64,000 bases of DNA from Pseudomonas fluorescens (GCF_004683905.1 NZ_CP038438.1:4278001-4342000), one strand, 5' to 3'; positions 10,025 to 19,070 are shown, counted from the stretch's first letter. Translations and numbers: made by a program. Notes: generated by a model not told the origin, from the letters alone.

Positions 10025-10051
10025 AAGACCTTGAAAGGGATGACCTTTAAA
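10025..10051. repeat. Right terminal inverted repeat of the IS4-family element
   Basis: It begins AAGACCTTGAAAGGGATG and is the near-complement of the left end. It lies 28 bp from the stop codon of wbpL. Confidence 0.75.
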
Positions 10052-10079
10052 GCGCAGCTGCGCCTGCTTAATACACACT

Positions 10080-11087
10080 TCAGTCGGGCTGGCCCGCTTT
10101 AAACTTCCATGCCAGACCACACAATGGCGTGTAAGCGGCTATCACGCCGAGGACGCCAGAACCGCCAATCGCTACCCACATAGCTATTGGCAGCAACCAG
10201 ACAAGATTGATAGAAAGTACCGCCAAGGAAACAGTTTTATGGCTATTAAAAGAGCGCGAGGCTTTCTGATAAGCGTGACTTCGATGGGCCTCGTATATTT
10301 TGTTACCATTGAAAAACCGTGTAACAAGTGTCCATGTAGCATCGACGATAAACACACCTAGCAGAATAAGCCAACTCCATAGCAATTCAGGCGCCGTCCA
10401 TGCAGCGTTCAGCGAAAAGGCTCCCAGCACAATCCCGAGGAAACCGCTACCAGCATCCCCCATAAAAATTCCAGCGGGAGGGAAATTCCAAAAAAGAAAA
10501 CCAACTACGGCTCCGGTCAACAGCAGCGGGCCCCACATAAGCCCATTGAAGCCTGTAATCCAATAAATCAAACACATGCCGACACAGACGCTGATCGCTT
10601 CAATGCTGGCCAATCCGTCAATTCCATCCATGAAATTGTACAAATTGAGCATCCAAACCAGATATACCAGCGCTAGAATGTCACCTAGCCAACCTACATC
10701 AAATGTGACATTAAACAGCAGGATGGGAGAAAGGCCCCTCGTCCAGTACAACACCCATGCCGAGGCAATGAAATGCCCAAGCAATCGCCAACGTGCCGCA
10801 ATATGCCCATGGTCATCTGCAAAACCGATTGCAGCGATGATTAGTGCTGAACCAAACACGCCGTAGAGAGTTTCCGCATTCATCAAGCCTATACTGCCCA
10901 GTAAGGGCAAAGCCAATAGAAAGGATGCAACAATAGCGACTCCCCCGCCGCGTGGAGTGGGTTCCTTATGAGAACTGCGATCGTTGGGAATGTCGATCAA
11001 CCTCTTTGCTAAAGCATAACGCCGCAAAACATACGTCAGCGCCCACGAACCAACAACTACAGCAAGAAGTAGCCAGCAAGCACTCAT
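10080..11087 (-). CDS. wbpL: Undecaprenyl-phosphate sugar-1-phosphate transferase (WbpL/WecA family, GT4-like)
   Basis: A 335-residue, roughly eleven-helix membrane protein of the MraY/WecA family. It keeps the cytoplasmic loop motifs FADDHGH, NLYNFMDGIDGLA, GDAGSGF and the C-terminal HRSHAYQ. In Pseudomonas, WbpL transfers FucNAc-1-P or a related 6-deoxy-HexNAc-1-P to undecaprenyl phosphate and so initiates O-antigen; that donor fits the adjacent wbpV-like reductase. Its start overlaps the end of that gene by 4 bp (ATGA), and it is the last gene of the rmlB-to-wbpL operon, next to the IS element. Confidence 0.9.
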   Translation of the reverse strand: MSACWLLLAVVVGSWALTYVLRRYALAKRLIDIPNDRSSHKEPTPRGGGVAIVASFLLALPLLGSIGLMNAETLYGVFGSALIIAAIGFADDHGHIAARWRLLGHFIASAWVLYWTRGLSPILLFNVTFDVGWLGDILALVYLVWMLNLYNFMDGIDGLASIEAISVCVGMCLIYWITGFNGLMWGPLLLTGAVVGFLFWNFPPAGIFMGDAGSGFLGIVLGAFSLNAAWTAPELLWSWLILLGVFIVDATWTLVTRFFNGNKIYEAHRSHAYQKASRSFNSHKTVSLAVLSINLVWLLPIAMWVAIGGSGVLGVIAAYTPLCGLAWKFKAGQPD

Positions 11088-12046
11088 TTCGATCGTTGTT
11101 CCTGAAAATAACGAGCAGTTTTTAGAAGCGCGATGTCCATGCTCATGGAAGGCGTCCAGCCTAGCAATTCACGATTCTTATCGATATCGACCTGAAGCGA
11201 TCCACAAATACGATTAACGAAGGTTCGCTTACCCAAGAGCACGGCTGCCCACCCGAGAAGCTTATTGGGGACCGACAAAAGCCGAACAGGTTTGTCCAGT
11301 GCAATAGCCAAGCGTTGCAGCAATTCGGTCGTTGAGATGTCTTCACCATCACTCACCAGAAAGGTCTGATTGGGGGCAGCGGGATGGTTGATGCAAGTAA
11401 CGATCAGGCTGACAAGGTTTGTAATAGCTACCAAACTGCGTTGATTCCGAATGGCCCCCAACGGTAATGGAACACCTTTGTTCAGCCAACTCAGCATAGT
11501 TAGGAAATTAGCTTTCACACCTGGCCCATAGACTAACGGCGGCCTAATTATTACTACCTCCATTCCGGTCTTCCGGCTCAGTTCAGTTAGCTTTTCTTCG
11601 GCTTCGTATTTAGACGCTCCATACGCATCGGACGGATTTGGCTGATCTTCAGCTGTGAATGGCCTACCCGGCTGTGTACTTTCGCCATTCACCTTAATCG
11701 AGCTTATGAAGATGAAGCGTGTAACTCCTGATTCGGCGGCTCGTTGTGCCAAACGAAGAGTGCCATCCACATTTACCTTGCGAAACTCAGCCAGCGGATC
11801 TAGAGCGTTGTCATCCATAATATGCACTCGGGCAGCACAATGAACGATGACTTGCACCGAACGCAAGCAAGGCAGGTGAAGCGATTGAGTCAGATCGAAG
11901 GGAACAACAGGACAGAGTCCATGTAAACGGGTTGCACCTCGAGCAGCGGCGATGACAGGAAAGGACTTGTCTACCAAAAGCTTGAACACCACCGCCTCAC
12001 CCACTAACCCGGTTACGCCTGTGACCAGTACCGTTGGGGTAGTCAT
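11084..12046 (-). CDS. wbpV: NAD-dependent epimerase/reductase, WbpV-like (UDP-4-keto-6-deoxy-HexNAc reductase)
   Basis: A 320-residue extended SDR protein: Rossmann motif VTGVTGLVGE at the N-terminus, serine in FISSIK, and catalytic YGASK. WbpV/WbpK-type enzymes reduce UDP-4-keto-6-deoxy-GlcNAc to UDP-QuiNAc or UDP-FucNAc, which the WbpL-type transferase encoded next to it then uses. The 4,6-dehydratase partner (WbpM) is not in this window. It overlaps both neighbours by 4 bp. QuiNAc versus FucNAc specificity cannot be decided from sequence by eye. Confidence 0.8.
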   Translation of the reverse strand: MTTPTVLVTGVTGLVGEAVVFKLLVDKSFPVIAAARGATRLHGLCPVVPFDLTQSLHLPCLRSVQVIVHCAARVHIMDDNALDPLAEFRKVNVDGTLRLAQRAAESGVTRFIFISSIKVNGESTQPGRPFTAEDQPNPSDAYGASKYEAEEKLTELSRKTGMEVVIIRPPLVYGPGVKANFLTMLSWLNKGVPLPLGAIRNQRSLVAITNLVSLIVTCINHPAAPNQTFLVSDGEDISTTELLQRLAIALDKPVRLLSVPNKLLGWAAVLLGKRTFVNRICGSLQVDIDKNRELLGWTPSMSMDIALLKTARYFQEQRSK

Positions 12047-12966
12047 GATGCTTTCTTACCAATCAAAGCTGTGGCCCAGCAAATAAAGAAGAAGAACATC
12101 TTATCGCGTGCTCGTCGTCTGCACTTGAAAGCACTGAATGACAACCTCATTAATTGACGACGACCCAATGACAACCAAGTTCGAACGAAGGGGTCATTTT
12201 CCTGGCCAATTAGACGCGCTATTAGTCGAACTTGGTCAAACCACCAGCCATCATGAATGGATTTGTATCGGGATATCAATGAACCAAGGCCTGTATTCGC
12301 ACCAACCTGATTGCCCCCGTGTTGACGGTAATCCATCGAAGGTTTTGGATCGATATACCACCTATAACCATGCGTGCGGGCGAAAGCGTAACAATACCAA
12401 TCATGCAAACTAACTTCTTGGAGACATCGCCAGTTGAGAAGCATATCGGCCTTCATCGCTGCGACGAGGCTCTTGGTCATTACGTAGGTACAACCAGGAC
12501 CTGCCGCTTCGAAATAGAAATCCCAAGCCACTTGTTGCTGTGCTTTGTCCAGTAAGCAGGTTTTCCCGTCAGGCCAGAAAGCCCTAACGTTGCTTGAATA
12601 TGCATCGACTTCATGATGAGAAAGGACTTGGACTGCTCTATGCAACTTATCGGGATACCAGACATCGTCCTGATCGCATAGCGCGATGAAATCATAGCGA
12701 GAAAAATCAACGTCGCGGATCAATCGAAAGAAGTTACGAGATGCACCGCCGAAACTTCCAGCAGCCGGCATTACAACCACGCCAGGATGTTTCGCAGCGT
12801 ATGCATTACACCAATCCTCAGTGCCATCAGTAGAGGGGTCAATACTTATGAAAACGGTAACGTCAACTGCTCGCTGGCCGAGGACAGAAGCCACTTGTTG
12901 CTCGATCCACTGCATACCATTAAAGGCTGCCAGCAAAACCGCAATCTGGGGATGTTTTACTGGCAT
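12043..12966 (-). CDS. GT2 glycosyltransferase, rhamnosyltransferase-like
   Basis: A 307-residue soluble GT-A enzyme with IAVLLAAFNGMQWIEQQ at the N-terminus, SIDPSTDGT and the acidic motif ALCDQDDVW. The arrangement is typical of O-antigen rhamnosyltransferases. It lies between rmlA (52 bp upstream) and the wbpV-like gene (4-bp overlap), so use of dTDP-rhamnose or a related dTDP-sugar is a reasonable inference. Confidence 0.8.
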   Translation of the reverse strand: MPVKHPQIAVLLAAFNGMQWIEQQVASVLGQRAVDVTVFISIDPSTDGTEDWCNAYAAKHPGVVVMPAAGSFGGASRNFFRLIRDVDFSRYDFIALCDQDDVWYPDKLHRAVQVLSHHEVDAYSSNVRAFWPDGKTCLLDKAQQQVAWDFYFEAAGPGCTYVMTKSLVAAMKADMLLNWRCLQEVSLHDWYCYAFARTHGYRWYIDPKPSMDYRQHGGNQVGANTGLGSLISRYKSIHDGWWFDQVRLIARLIGQENDPFVRTWLSLGRRQLMRLSFSAFKCRRRARDKMFFFFICWATALIGKKAS

Positions 12967-13018
12967 GCCATTCCTACTACGCGGGACGAACTCTGATGCT
13001 CAATAGCCGCGAACGTCT

Positions 13019-13909
13019 TCAGTGCGACGGCGAATCCAGCAATTTTTGCAGATACTGACCATAGCCGGTTTTTTTCAACGCATCTGCTTGAGCGCCAAGT
13101 TGCTCGGCATTAATCCAGCCATTATGAAAGGCAATCTCTTCGAGACAGGCAACTTTCAGGCCTTGGCGCTGCTCAATCGTATGTACGAAGTGACTGGCTT
13201 CAAGTAGCGAATCATGAGTACCGGTATCGAGCCACGCAAAGCCCCGGCCAAGCATTTCGACCTTGAGCGTTTTACGCTCAAGATAGGCACGATTGACATC
13301 AGTGATCTCCAGTTCTCCGCGCTCAGACGGTTTGATATTCTTGGCGATATCGACGACGTCGTTGTCATAGAAATACAGTCCAGTTACAGCGTAATTGGAC
13401 TTTGGCTTTAGCGGTTTCTCTTCAATACTCAGCGCTTTACCTGCCGCATCAAACTCAACGACACCGAAACGCTCAGGATCAGAAACATGGTAGCCAAATA
13501 CGGTGGCGCCAAGCTCTTGAGTGCTCGCCGAGCGCAAGTTATCCGAGAAATGCTGACCGTAGAAAATATTGTCGCCCAGAATCAGGCAGCAAGGGTCTTT
13601 GCCAATGAACTCTTCGCCAATGATAAAGGCTTGTGCCAAGCCGTCCGGGCTAGGTTGCTCGGCGTACGTCAGCTTGATGCCGTACAGACTGCCATCGCCC
13701 AGCAGCTTGCGGAAGCACGGCAAATCATCAGGCGTAGAAATAATCAAAATTTCCCGCATACCCGCGAGCATCAATACCGACAGCGGATAAAAAATCATTG
13801 GCTTGTCGTAGATCGGCAGCATCTGCTTGGACACACCAAGAGTAAGCGGGTGCAAGCGCGTGCCCGAACCACCAGCGAGGATAATGCCTTTACGATTTGT
13901 CGTGGTCAT
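13019..13909 (-). CDS. rmlA: Glucose-1-phosphate thymidylyltransferase
   Basis: A 296-residue nucleotidyltransferase with the signature LAGGSGTRLHPLT, then QMLPIYDKPM and CLILGDNIFYG. It makes dTDP-glucose from glucose-1-phosphate and dTTP, the first step to dTDP-rhamnose. The start ATG overlaps the rmlD stop by 4 bp. In many genomes rmlC follows; here a glycosyltransferase follows instead. Confidence 0.96.
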   Translation of the reverse strand: MTTTNRKGIILAGGSGTRLHPLTLGVSKQMLPIYDKPMIFYPLSVLMLAGMREILIISTPDDLPCFRKLLGDGSLYGIKLTYAEQPSPDGLAQAFIIGEEFIGKDPCCLILGDNIFYGQHFSDNLRSASTQELGATVFGYHVSDPERFGVVEFDAAGKALSIEEKPLKPKSNYAVTGLYFYDNDVVDIAKNIKPSERGELEITDVNRAYLERKTLKVEMLGRGFAWLDTGTHDSLLEASHFVHTIEQRQGLKVACLEEIAFHNGWINAEQLGAQADALKKTGYGQYLQKLLDSPSH

Positions 13910-14799
13910 TTGTTGAGAACTTCCCTAAGCATTCGGGTTACACCACTTTGCCAATCCGGCAAGTGTAGAGAAAAATTGTCGCGCAGCTTCTGAGTGTTCA
14001 AGCGTGAGTTCAGAGGGCGACGTGCAGGTGTCGGGTAGGCAGTCGTTTCGATTGGGTCGACCGTTGTCACAGCCAACTCCTCGCCTTGGGCTTTAGCGAA
14101 GTCGATTACGAGACTGGCATAGCCATGCCAGGACACTTCGCCAGCAGCGGCCAAATGATAGAGGCCAGCCAACTCTGGACGCTTGTTAACTTGCTGAATA
14201 GCCAACGCCGTTACATCAGCGATCAGATCCGCCCCGGTAGGTGCTCCGATCTGATCCGCAATCACGCTCAACGTTTCGCGATCTTTGGCCAAACGCAGCA
14301 TGGTCTTGGCGAAGTTATTGCCGCGAGCGCCGTACACCCAACTGGTGCGGAAGATCAGATGGTTGCAACCCGACGCGATAATCGCCTGCTCACCGGCGAG
14401 CTTGCTGGCGCCATAATGGTTTACCGGCGCGACAGGGTCTGTCTCCTGCCATGGCGTGACGCCTTGCCCACTGAAAACATAATCCGTTGAGTAGTGAACC
14501 AGCCATGCGCCCAGCGATGCGGCTTCTTCCGCCATCACGCCACTCGCAAGGCCGTTTACACGATCCGCCAACTCGGTTTCCGACTCAGCTTTGTCGACCG
14601 CCGTATAAGCGGCAGCATTAACAATAACGTCGGGCTTTATCTGACGAATCGTTGCACGCAAGCATTCAAGATTCGACAGATCACCGCTGAGGCCATCGAC
14701 AACGTGACGATCAAGAGCGACGAGTTCGCCAAGCGGAGCCAGGGAACGTTGCAGCTCCCAGCCCACCTGACCGTTCTTTCCTAAAAGCAGGATCTTCAT
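13906..14799 (-). CDS. rmlD: dTDP-4-dehydrorhamnose reductase
   Basis: A 297-residue SDR protein: GKNGQVGWEL near the N-terminus, NAAAYTAVDKAE, STDYVFSG and the catalytic YGASK. It catalyses the last, NAD(P)H-dependent reduction to dTDP-L-rhamnose. It is translationally linked to both rmlB and rmlA by 4-bp overlaps. Confidence 0.95.
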   Translation of the reverse strand: MKILLLGKNGQVGWELQRSLAPLGELVALDRHVVDGLSGDLSNLECLRATIRQIKPDVIVNAAAYTAVDKAESETELADRVNGLASGVMAEEAASLGAWLVHYSTDYVFSGQGVTPWQETDPVAPVNHYGASKLAGEQAIIASGCNHLIFRTSWVYGARGNNFAKTMLRLAKDRETLSVIADQIGAPTGADLIADVTALAIQQVNKRPELAGLYHLAAAGEVSWHGYASLVIDFAKAQGEELAVTTVDPIETTAYPTPARRPLNSRLNTQKLRDNFSLHLPDWQSGVTRMLREVLNK

Positions 14800-15872
14800 G
14801 CTTTGCTCGAACGATCCGCATAGTTTTGGTCAATCCACTGCTGGTAGCTACCGCTCTTCACGTGCTCAACCCACTCAGTGTTGTTCAGATACCACTCAAC
14901 AGTCTTGCGAATGCCGGTTTCGAATGTCTCTTCCGGAGTCCAGCCCAATTCGCGCTGAATTTTGCTCGCATCGATTGCATAACGCACATCATGCCCAGGA
15001 CGATCCTGAACATAGGTAATCAGGCTGGCATGAGGACGATGGGCCGAATCAGGACGCAATTCATCAAGCAGCGCACAGAGGGTGTGCACCACTTCAATGT
15101 TTTGTTTTTCGTTATGACCGCCGATGTTGTAAGTCTCACCGATTACACCTTCAGTGACGACTTTGTACAACGCACGAGCGTGATCTTCGACATACAACCA
15201 GTCACGAACCTGGTTACCTTTGCCATACACGGGCAGCGGTTTGCCTTCCAGTGCATTGAGAATAATCAGAGGGATCAGCTTCTCAGGGAAGTGGCAAGGG
15301 CCATAGTTGTTCGAGCAGTTGGTAACCAGTGTCGGCAGGCCATAGGTGCGTGCCCAAGCACGAACCAGATGATCCGAGCTTGCCTTACTCGCCGAATAAG
15401 GCGAGCTAGGCTGGTAAGGCGTGGTCTCGGTGAAGAGGTCTTCCGGACCTTCGAGGTCTCCGTAAACTTCGTCAGTCGAAATATGATGAAAGCGGAAACT
15501 GGCTTTACGCGCATCATCCAGCGCTGCCCAGTAGTGGCGGGCAGCTTCGAGCAGCGTGTAAGTACCGATGATGTTGGTCTGGATGAATTCGGACGGGCCG
15601 GAGATCGAACGATCGACGTGAGATTCTGCGGCCAGGTGCATGATTGCATCCGGTTGGTGCTCACGCAGGACACGGTCAACCTGATCACGATCGCAGATAT
15701 CGACGCGCTCGAAAGCGTAACGGGAGTTCTGGCTGACTTCTGCCAATGACTCCAGATTGCCAGCGTAAGTCAGCTTATCGACATTGACGACAGAATCAGA
15801 AGTATTGGAGATGATGTGACGGATGACTGCCGAGCCAATGAAGCCGGCGCCGCCGGTAACTAGAATTTTCAC
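14796..15872 (-). CDS. rmlB: dTDP-glucose 4,6-dehydratase
   Basis: A 358-residue extended SDR enzyme with the N-terminal GGAGFIGS nucleotide motif, AAESHVDRSI, STDEVYGD (proton relay residues) and YSASKASSDH (catalytic Tyr/Lys). It converts dTDP-glucose to the 4-keto-6-deoxy sugar. It is the first gene of the six-gene - strand operon ending at wbpL. The 223-bp spacer to lapA should carry the promoter, but no convincing hexamers or JUMPstart/ops element were found there. Confidence 0.96.
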   Translation of the reverse strand: MKILVTGGAGFIGSAVIRHIISNTSDSVVNVDKLTYAGNLESLAEVSQNSRYAFERVDICDRDQVDRVLREHQPDAIMHLAAESHVDRSISGPSEFIQTNIIGTYTLLEAARHYWAALDDARKASFRFHHISTDEVYGDLEGPEDLFTETTPYQPSSPYSASKASSDHLVRAWARTYGLPTLVTNCSNNYGPCHFPEKLIPLIILNALEGKPLPVYGKGNQVRDWLYVEDHARALYKVVTEGVIGETYNIGGHNEKQNIEVVHTLCALLDELRPDSAHRPHASLITYVQDRPGHDVRYAIDASKIQRELGWTPEETFETGIRKTVEWYLNNTEWVEHVKSGSYQQWIDQNYADRSSKA

Positions 15873-16095
15873 GCGAAACGATACCCTTGAGCTGCGGACA
15901 GCGCTGCCTGCGAGCGCGGTCTAATCCATGAATGCAGAAGCCACCATCAGTTGGCATCCGTCAGAGTCAGTCTGAAATCGACATGCATTTAGGCACGATC
16001 GAACAAGGGTGCATTTTACAGCTTAATGATGGTTTTACTAATGGATAAAGACAGACCAAGGCGCAAATTCGACAGATGCCGTGCGCCTGTCGCTT

Positions 16096-16335
16096 TCAGA
16101 CCAGTCGTTTGCGCGCTGCCCTGGACGAACGCCCCAGAAACCAGCCCAATACAGGACCAATCATCATGCCGATCAGCAATGCCAACACAGCAACAACCGA
16201 CACGGGCAACTGCGGGCCCGAAAAGCCCATAAACAAAAGCGAAACCGACTGCTGGTTCTCAAGCACAAACGCCAGAATCACCAACACCAGCAGCAGAATA
16301 AAAACACCAAGAAGTATGCGCTTGAGGTTACGCAT
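16096..16335 (-). CDS. lapA: LapA-domain (DUF1049) inner-membrane protein
   Basis: A 79-residue protein with two hydrophobic helices (ILLGVFILLLVLVILAF and VSVVAVLALLIGMMIG) joined by the ENQQSVSLLF segment typical of lipopolysaccharide assembly protein A. In enterics LapA works with LapB to control LPS synthesis through LpxC turnover. No LapB-like gene adjoins it here. It starts 30 bp after ihfB behind a GGGAG ribosome-binding site, so the two are probably cotranscribed. Confidence 0.85.
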   Translation of the reverse strand: MRNLKRILLGVFILLLVLVILAFVLENQQSVSLLFMGFSGPQLPVSVVAVLALLIGMMIGPVLGWFLGRSSRAARKRLV

Positions 16336-16365
16336 GGGTTACTCCCTGTGTAGAGATAGCGACTG

Positions 16366-16662
16366 TCAAACCCCCTCCTCCTCTTCCTCGTTCACCCGGT
16401 CACGCAATTCCTTGCCCGGCTTGAAATGCGGAACAAACTTGCCGTCAAGGCTGACCGACTGACCGGTCTTCGGATTGCGACCGACGCGCGGCGCACGATA
16501 GTGCAGGGAGAAGCTGCCAAACCCACGGATCTCGATGCGATCACCGGTGGCCAGACACTGGGACATTTGTTCAAGCATGGTCTTGATGGCCAGCTCCACA
16601 TCTTTGGATGAGAGTAGCCCTTGATGGGTGACAATTCGTTCGATCAACTCCGACTTCGTCAT
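16366..16662 (-). CDS. ihfB: Integration host factor subunit beta
   Basis: A 98-residue HU/IHF-fold DNA-bending protein: MTKSELIERI at the N-terminus, GDRIEIRGFGSFSLHYR and the DNA-intercalating arm GRNPKTGQSV. It pairs with IhfA. An AAGGGA ribosome-binding site precedes the ATG. In Pseudomonas ihfB commonly marks one edge of the O-antigen locus, which matches the rml operon beginning just beyond lapA. The acidic C-terminal tail (NEEEEEG) is a lineage feature. Confidence 0.97.
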   Translation of the reverse strand: MTKSELIERIVTHQGLLSSKDVELAIKTMLEQMSQCLATGDRIEIRGFGSFSLHYRAPRVGRNPKTGQSVSLDGKFVPHFKPGKELRDRVNEEEEEGV

Positions 16663-16814
16663 ATTTTTCCCTTCTTTTTCAAGCAGCTAGATCAGCGCTT
16701 GAAAGGTTTTAGCACGCCCGGAAGATTTTGAACAGCCCAGGGATTGACATATCTTCCTTGGCGCCGAAACGCCTGTTTTCAGTGCACACAAGCACAAGCC
16801 GAAGCAGTGAACAC

Positions 16815-17093
16815 TCAACGGCACATGACCAGCATGGTTCGAGTGACGTAGCCTGCAGGATTGAAGCCAAACGGATATTCATCTTCATCCTTGGCCTGAT
16901 CAGATCGGGTGATTACCCTGTAACCCGCGCCCTTGCACTCCTTCGCTGCGCGCTTTTGGCATTTCTCCCACCCCGAACCCAGACCAGAGCAGTCGATCTC
17001 GATACCGCTGACGCCACGCACAGCATGCGTTTTGGCACTTGTGGTGCAGCCAGCCAGTACCAACACCGCAACCAAGACAATAAATCTGTTCAT
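16815..17093 (-). CDS. Small hypothetical lipoprotein
   Basis: A 92-residue protein with a lipoprotein signal (FIVLVAVLVLAGC, lipid Cys about 16). ATG 17093 is preferred over the upstream GTG 17114 because AAGGAAG precedes it at normal spacing and the signal peptide is then of normal length. The mature part has four further Cys (about 35, 45, 53, 91), which could form two disulfides. It sits between rpsA and ihfB. No function is recognised. Confidence 0.7.
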   Translation of the reverse strand: MNRFIVLVAVLVLAGCTTSAKTHAVRGVSGIEIDCSGLGSGWEKCQKRAAKECKGAGYRVITRSDQAKDEDEYPFGFNPAGYVTRTMLVMCR

Positions 17094-17264
17094 CCACTTC
17101 CTTATGCCAGGCAACGCCCGACTACTGCACGACTAATACCCAGCTTAGTCGCGAATAGGCGATTGATCCGATTAAAGAAACAGACAACCCGTTGAAGTGA
17201 TTGGTTTCACCGTAGCCTCGATCCACGCAAACCGCGGCGCGCACCGCCACCAAATCGCAGGCAC

Positions 17265-17293
17265 AAAAAAGGGCGACCGAAGTCGCCCTTTTT
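17265..17293 (-). terminator. Rho-independent terminator of rpsA
   Basis: Stem GGGCGAC (17271-17277) / GTCGCCC (17282-17288) with a CGAA loop. On the - strand it is followed by a run of six T, 16 bp after the rpsA stop. Confidence 0.9.
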
Positions 17294-17309
17294 CATGATC
17301 AAGCAGAAC

Positions 17310-18995
17310 TTAGTTCTGTTTGGCCATTGCTTGACGCAGCAGTGCCGCCATAGTGGTGTCAGCTGCTTCACCTTCCGGAGCTGCTTTCAGGCTCTGGATG
17401 GCTTCTTTCTCTTCAGCATCGTCTTTCGACTTGATCGAGAGCTGGATTACGCGGCTCTTGCGGTCAACGCTGATGATCTTGGCTTCAACTTCCTGGCCTT
17501 CTTTCAGAACGTTGCGCGCGTCTTCAACGCGGTCACGGCTGATTTCAGAGGCTTTCAGGGTTGCTTCGATGTCGTCGGCCAGAACGATGATGGCGCCTTT
17601 GGCGTCAACTTCTTTCACGGTACCGGTCACGATAGCGCCCTTGTCGTTAACCGAGACGTACTCGGAGAACGGATCGCTTTCCAGTTGCTTGATGCCCAGG
17701 GAGATGCGCTCGCGCTCTGGGTCAACCGACAGGATGACGGTGTCCAGCTCGTCGCCCTTCTTGAAACGACGTACGGCTTCTTCGCCCACTTCGTTCCAGG
17801 AGATGTCGGACAGGTGAACCAGACCGTCGATGCCGCCGTCCAGACCAATGAAGATACCGAAATCGGTGATCGACTTGATGGTGCCGGAGATCTTGTCGCC
17901 CTTGTTGAACTGGCCAGAGAAGTCTTCCCATGGGTTCGACTTGCACTGCTTGATGCCCAGGGAGATACGACGACGCTCTTCGTCGATGTCCAGAACCATG
18001 ACTTCCACTTCGTCGCCGACTTGTACGACTTTCGAAGGGTGGATGTTCTTGTTGGTCCAGTCCATTTCCGAAACGTGTACCAGACCTTCAACGCCTTCTT
18101 CCAGCTCAGCGAAGCAGCCGTAGTCGGTCAGGTTGGTTACACGAGCGGTAACGCGAGTGCCTTCTGGGTAACGGGCTTTGATAGCAACCCATGGATCTTC
18201 GCCCAGTTGCTTCAGGCCCAGGGAAACACGGTTGCGTTCGCGATCGTATTTCAGAACCTTGACGTCGATTTCGTCACCAACGTTGACGATTTCGGAAGGA
18301 TGCTTGATACGCTTCCACGCCATGTCGGTGATGTGCAGCAGGCCGTCCACGCCACCCAGATCGACGAATGCGCCGTAATCGGTGAGGTTTTTGACGATAC
18401 CTTTGACTTGCTGGCCTTCCTGCAGGGATTCCAGCAGAGCTTCACGCTCGGCGGAGTTCTCGGCTTCCAGGACGCTGCGACGGGAAACGACAACGTTGTT
18501 GCGCTTCTGGTCCAGCTTGATGACCTTGAATTCCAGCTCTTTGCCTTCCAGGTGCGTGGTGTCGCGCACTGGACGGACGTCAACCAGGGAACCTGGCAGG
18601 AACGCACGGATGCCGTTAACGTCGACAGTGAAGCCGCCTTTAACCTTACCGTTGATAACGCCCTTGACCACTTCCTCAGCTGCGAAGGCTGCTTCCAGAA
18701 CGATCCAGCATTCAGCGCGCTTGGCTTTTTCACGGGACAGCTTGGTTTCACCGAAACCGTCTTCAACCGAATCCAGAGCAACGTGAACTTCGTCACCGAC
18801 ATTGATAGTCAGGTCACCAGCATCGTTGTAGAACTGTTCCAGCGGGATGAGTGCTTCAGACTTCAGGCCAGCGTGAACGGTTACCCAGCGAGCCTGGTAA
18901 TCGATATCAACGATAACACCGGTGATGATGGAGCCTGCCTGAAGGTTCAGGGTCTTTAGGCTTTCTTCAAAGAGTTCCGCAAAGCTTTCGCTCAT
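17310..18995 (-). CDS. rpsA: 30S ribosomal protein S1
   Basis: A 561-residue protein made of six consecutive S1 RNA-binding repeats (for example ITDFGIFIGLDGGIDGLVHL and LTDYGAFVDLGGVDGLLHIT). It brings mRNA to the 30S subunit. The start is ATG 18995 (MSESFAELFEES), behind CAGGAA at correct spacing; the open frame upstream is not coding. The gene follows cmk, as in most gammaproteobacteria, and has its own terminator. A hairpin in its leader may matter for S1 autoregulation. Confidence 0.97.
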   Translation of the reverse strand: MSESFAELFEESLKTLNLQAGSIITGVIVDIDYQARWVTVHAGLKSEALIPLEQFYNDAGDLTINVGDEVHVALDSVEDGFGETKLSREKAKRAECWIVLEAAFAAEEVVKGVINGKVKGGFTVDVNGIRAFLPGSLVDVRPVRDTTHLEGKELEFKVIKLDQKRNNVVVSRRSVLEAENSAEREALLESLQEGQQVKGIVKNLTDYGAFVDLGGVDGLLHITDMAWKRIKHPSEIVNVGDEIDVKVLKYDRERNRVSLGLKQLGEDPWVAIKARYPEGTRVTARVTNLTDYGCFAELEEGVEGLVHVSEMDWTNKNIHPSKVVQVGDEVEVMVLDIDEERRRISLGIKQCKSNPWEDFSGQFNKGDKISGTIKSITDFGIFIGLDGGIDGLVHLSDISWNEVGEEAVRRFKKGDELDTVILSVDPERERISLGIKQLESDPFSEYVSVNDKGAIVTGTVKEVDAKGAIIVLADDIEATLKASEISRDRVEDARNVLKEGQEVEAKIISVDRKSRVIQLSIKSKDDAEEKEAIQSLKAAPEGEAADTTMAALLRQAMAKQN

Positions 18996-19034
18996 TTTAA
19001 TTCCTGTAGATGAGGGCGAAGAATACGCCCATCT

Positions 19035-19054
19035 CCACACCCCAGACGGTGTGG
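19035..19054 (-). promoter_or_regulatory. Hairpin in the rpsA 5' leader
   Basis: CCACACC (19035-19041) pairs with GGTGTGG (19048-19054) around a 6-base loop, about 40 bp upstream of the rpsA ATG on the - strand. S1 represses its own mRNA through leader structure in E. coli; a matching role here is inference. Confidence 0.4.
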
Positions 19055-19070
19055 GTTAGTTTCATTTAAA

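Larger units (their letters stand above)
8617..10051 (-). mobile_element. IS4-family insertion sequence, transposase gene broken
   Basis: Two inverted repeats of about 26 bp (8617-8642 and 10025-10051) bracket a single IS4-type transposase frame on the - strand. The arms differ by a couple of positions, including one indel. The element lies between the convergent acyltransferase and wbpL genes, 62 bp from one stop codon and 28 bp from the other. No target duplication of 9-13 bp could be seen at the edges, so the true ends may lie a few bases outward, or the copy may be old or rearranged. Confidence 0.8.

Noticed and set aside
15873..16095. JUMPstart/ops element before rmlB
   Set aside because: No GGCGGTAG-type core was found on the coding strand in this spacer.
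17295..18959. 554-codon open frame on the + strand
   Set aside because: It is the antisense of rpsA, kept open by GC-rich codon bias; its translation has no recognisable domain.
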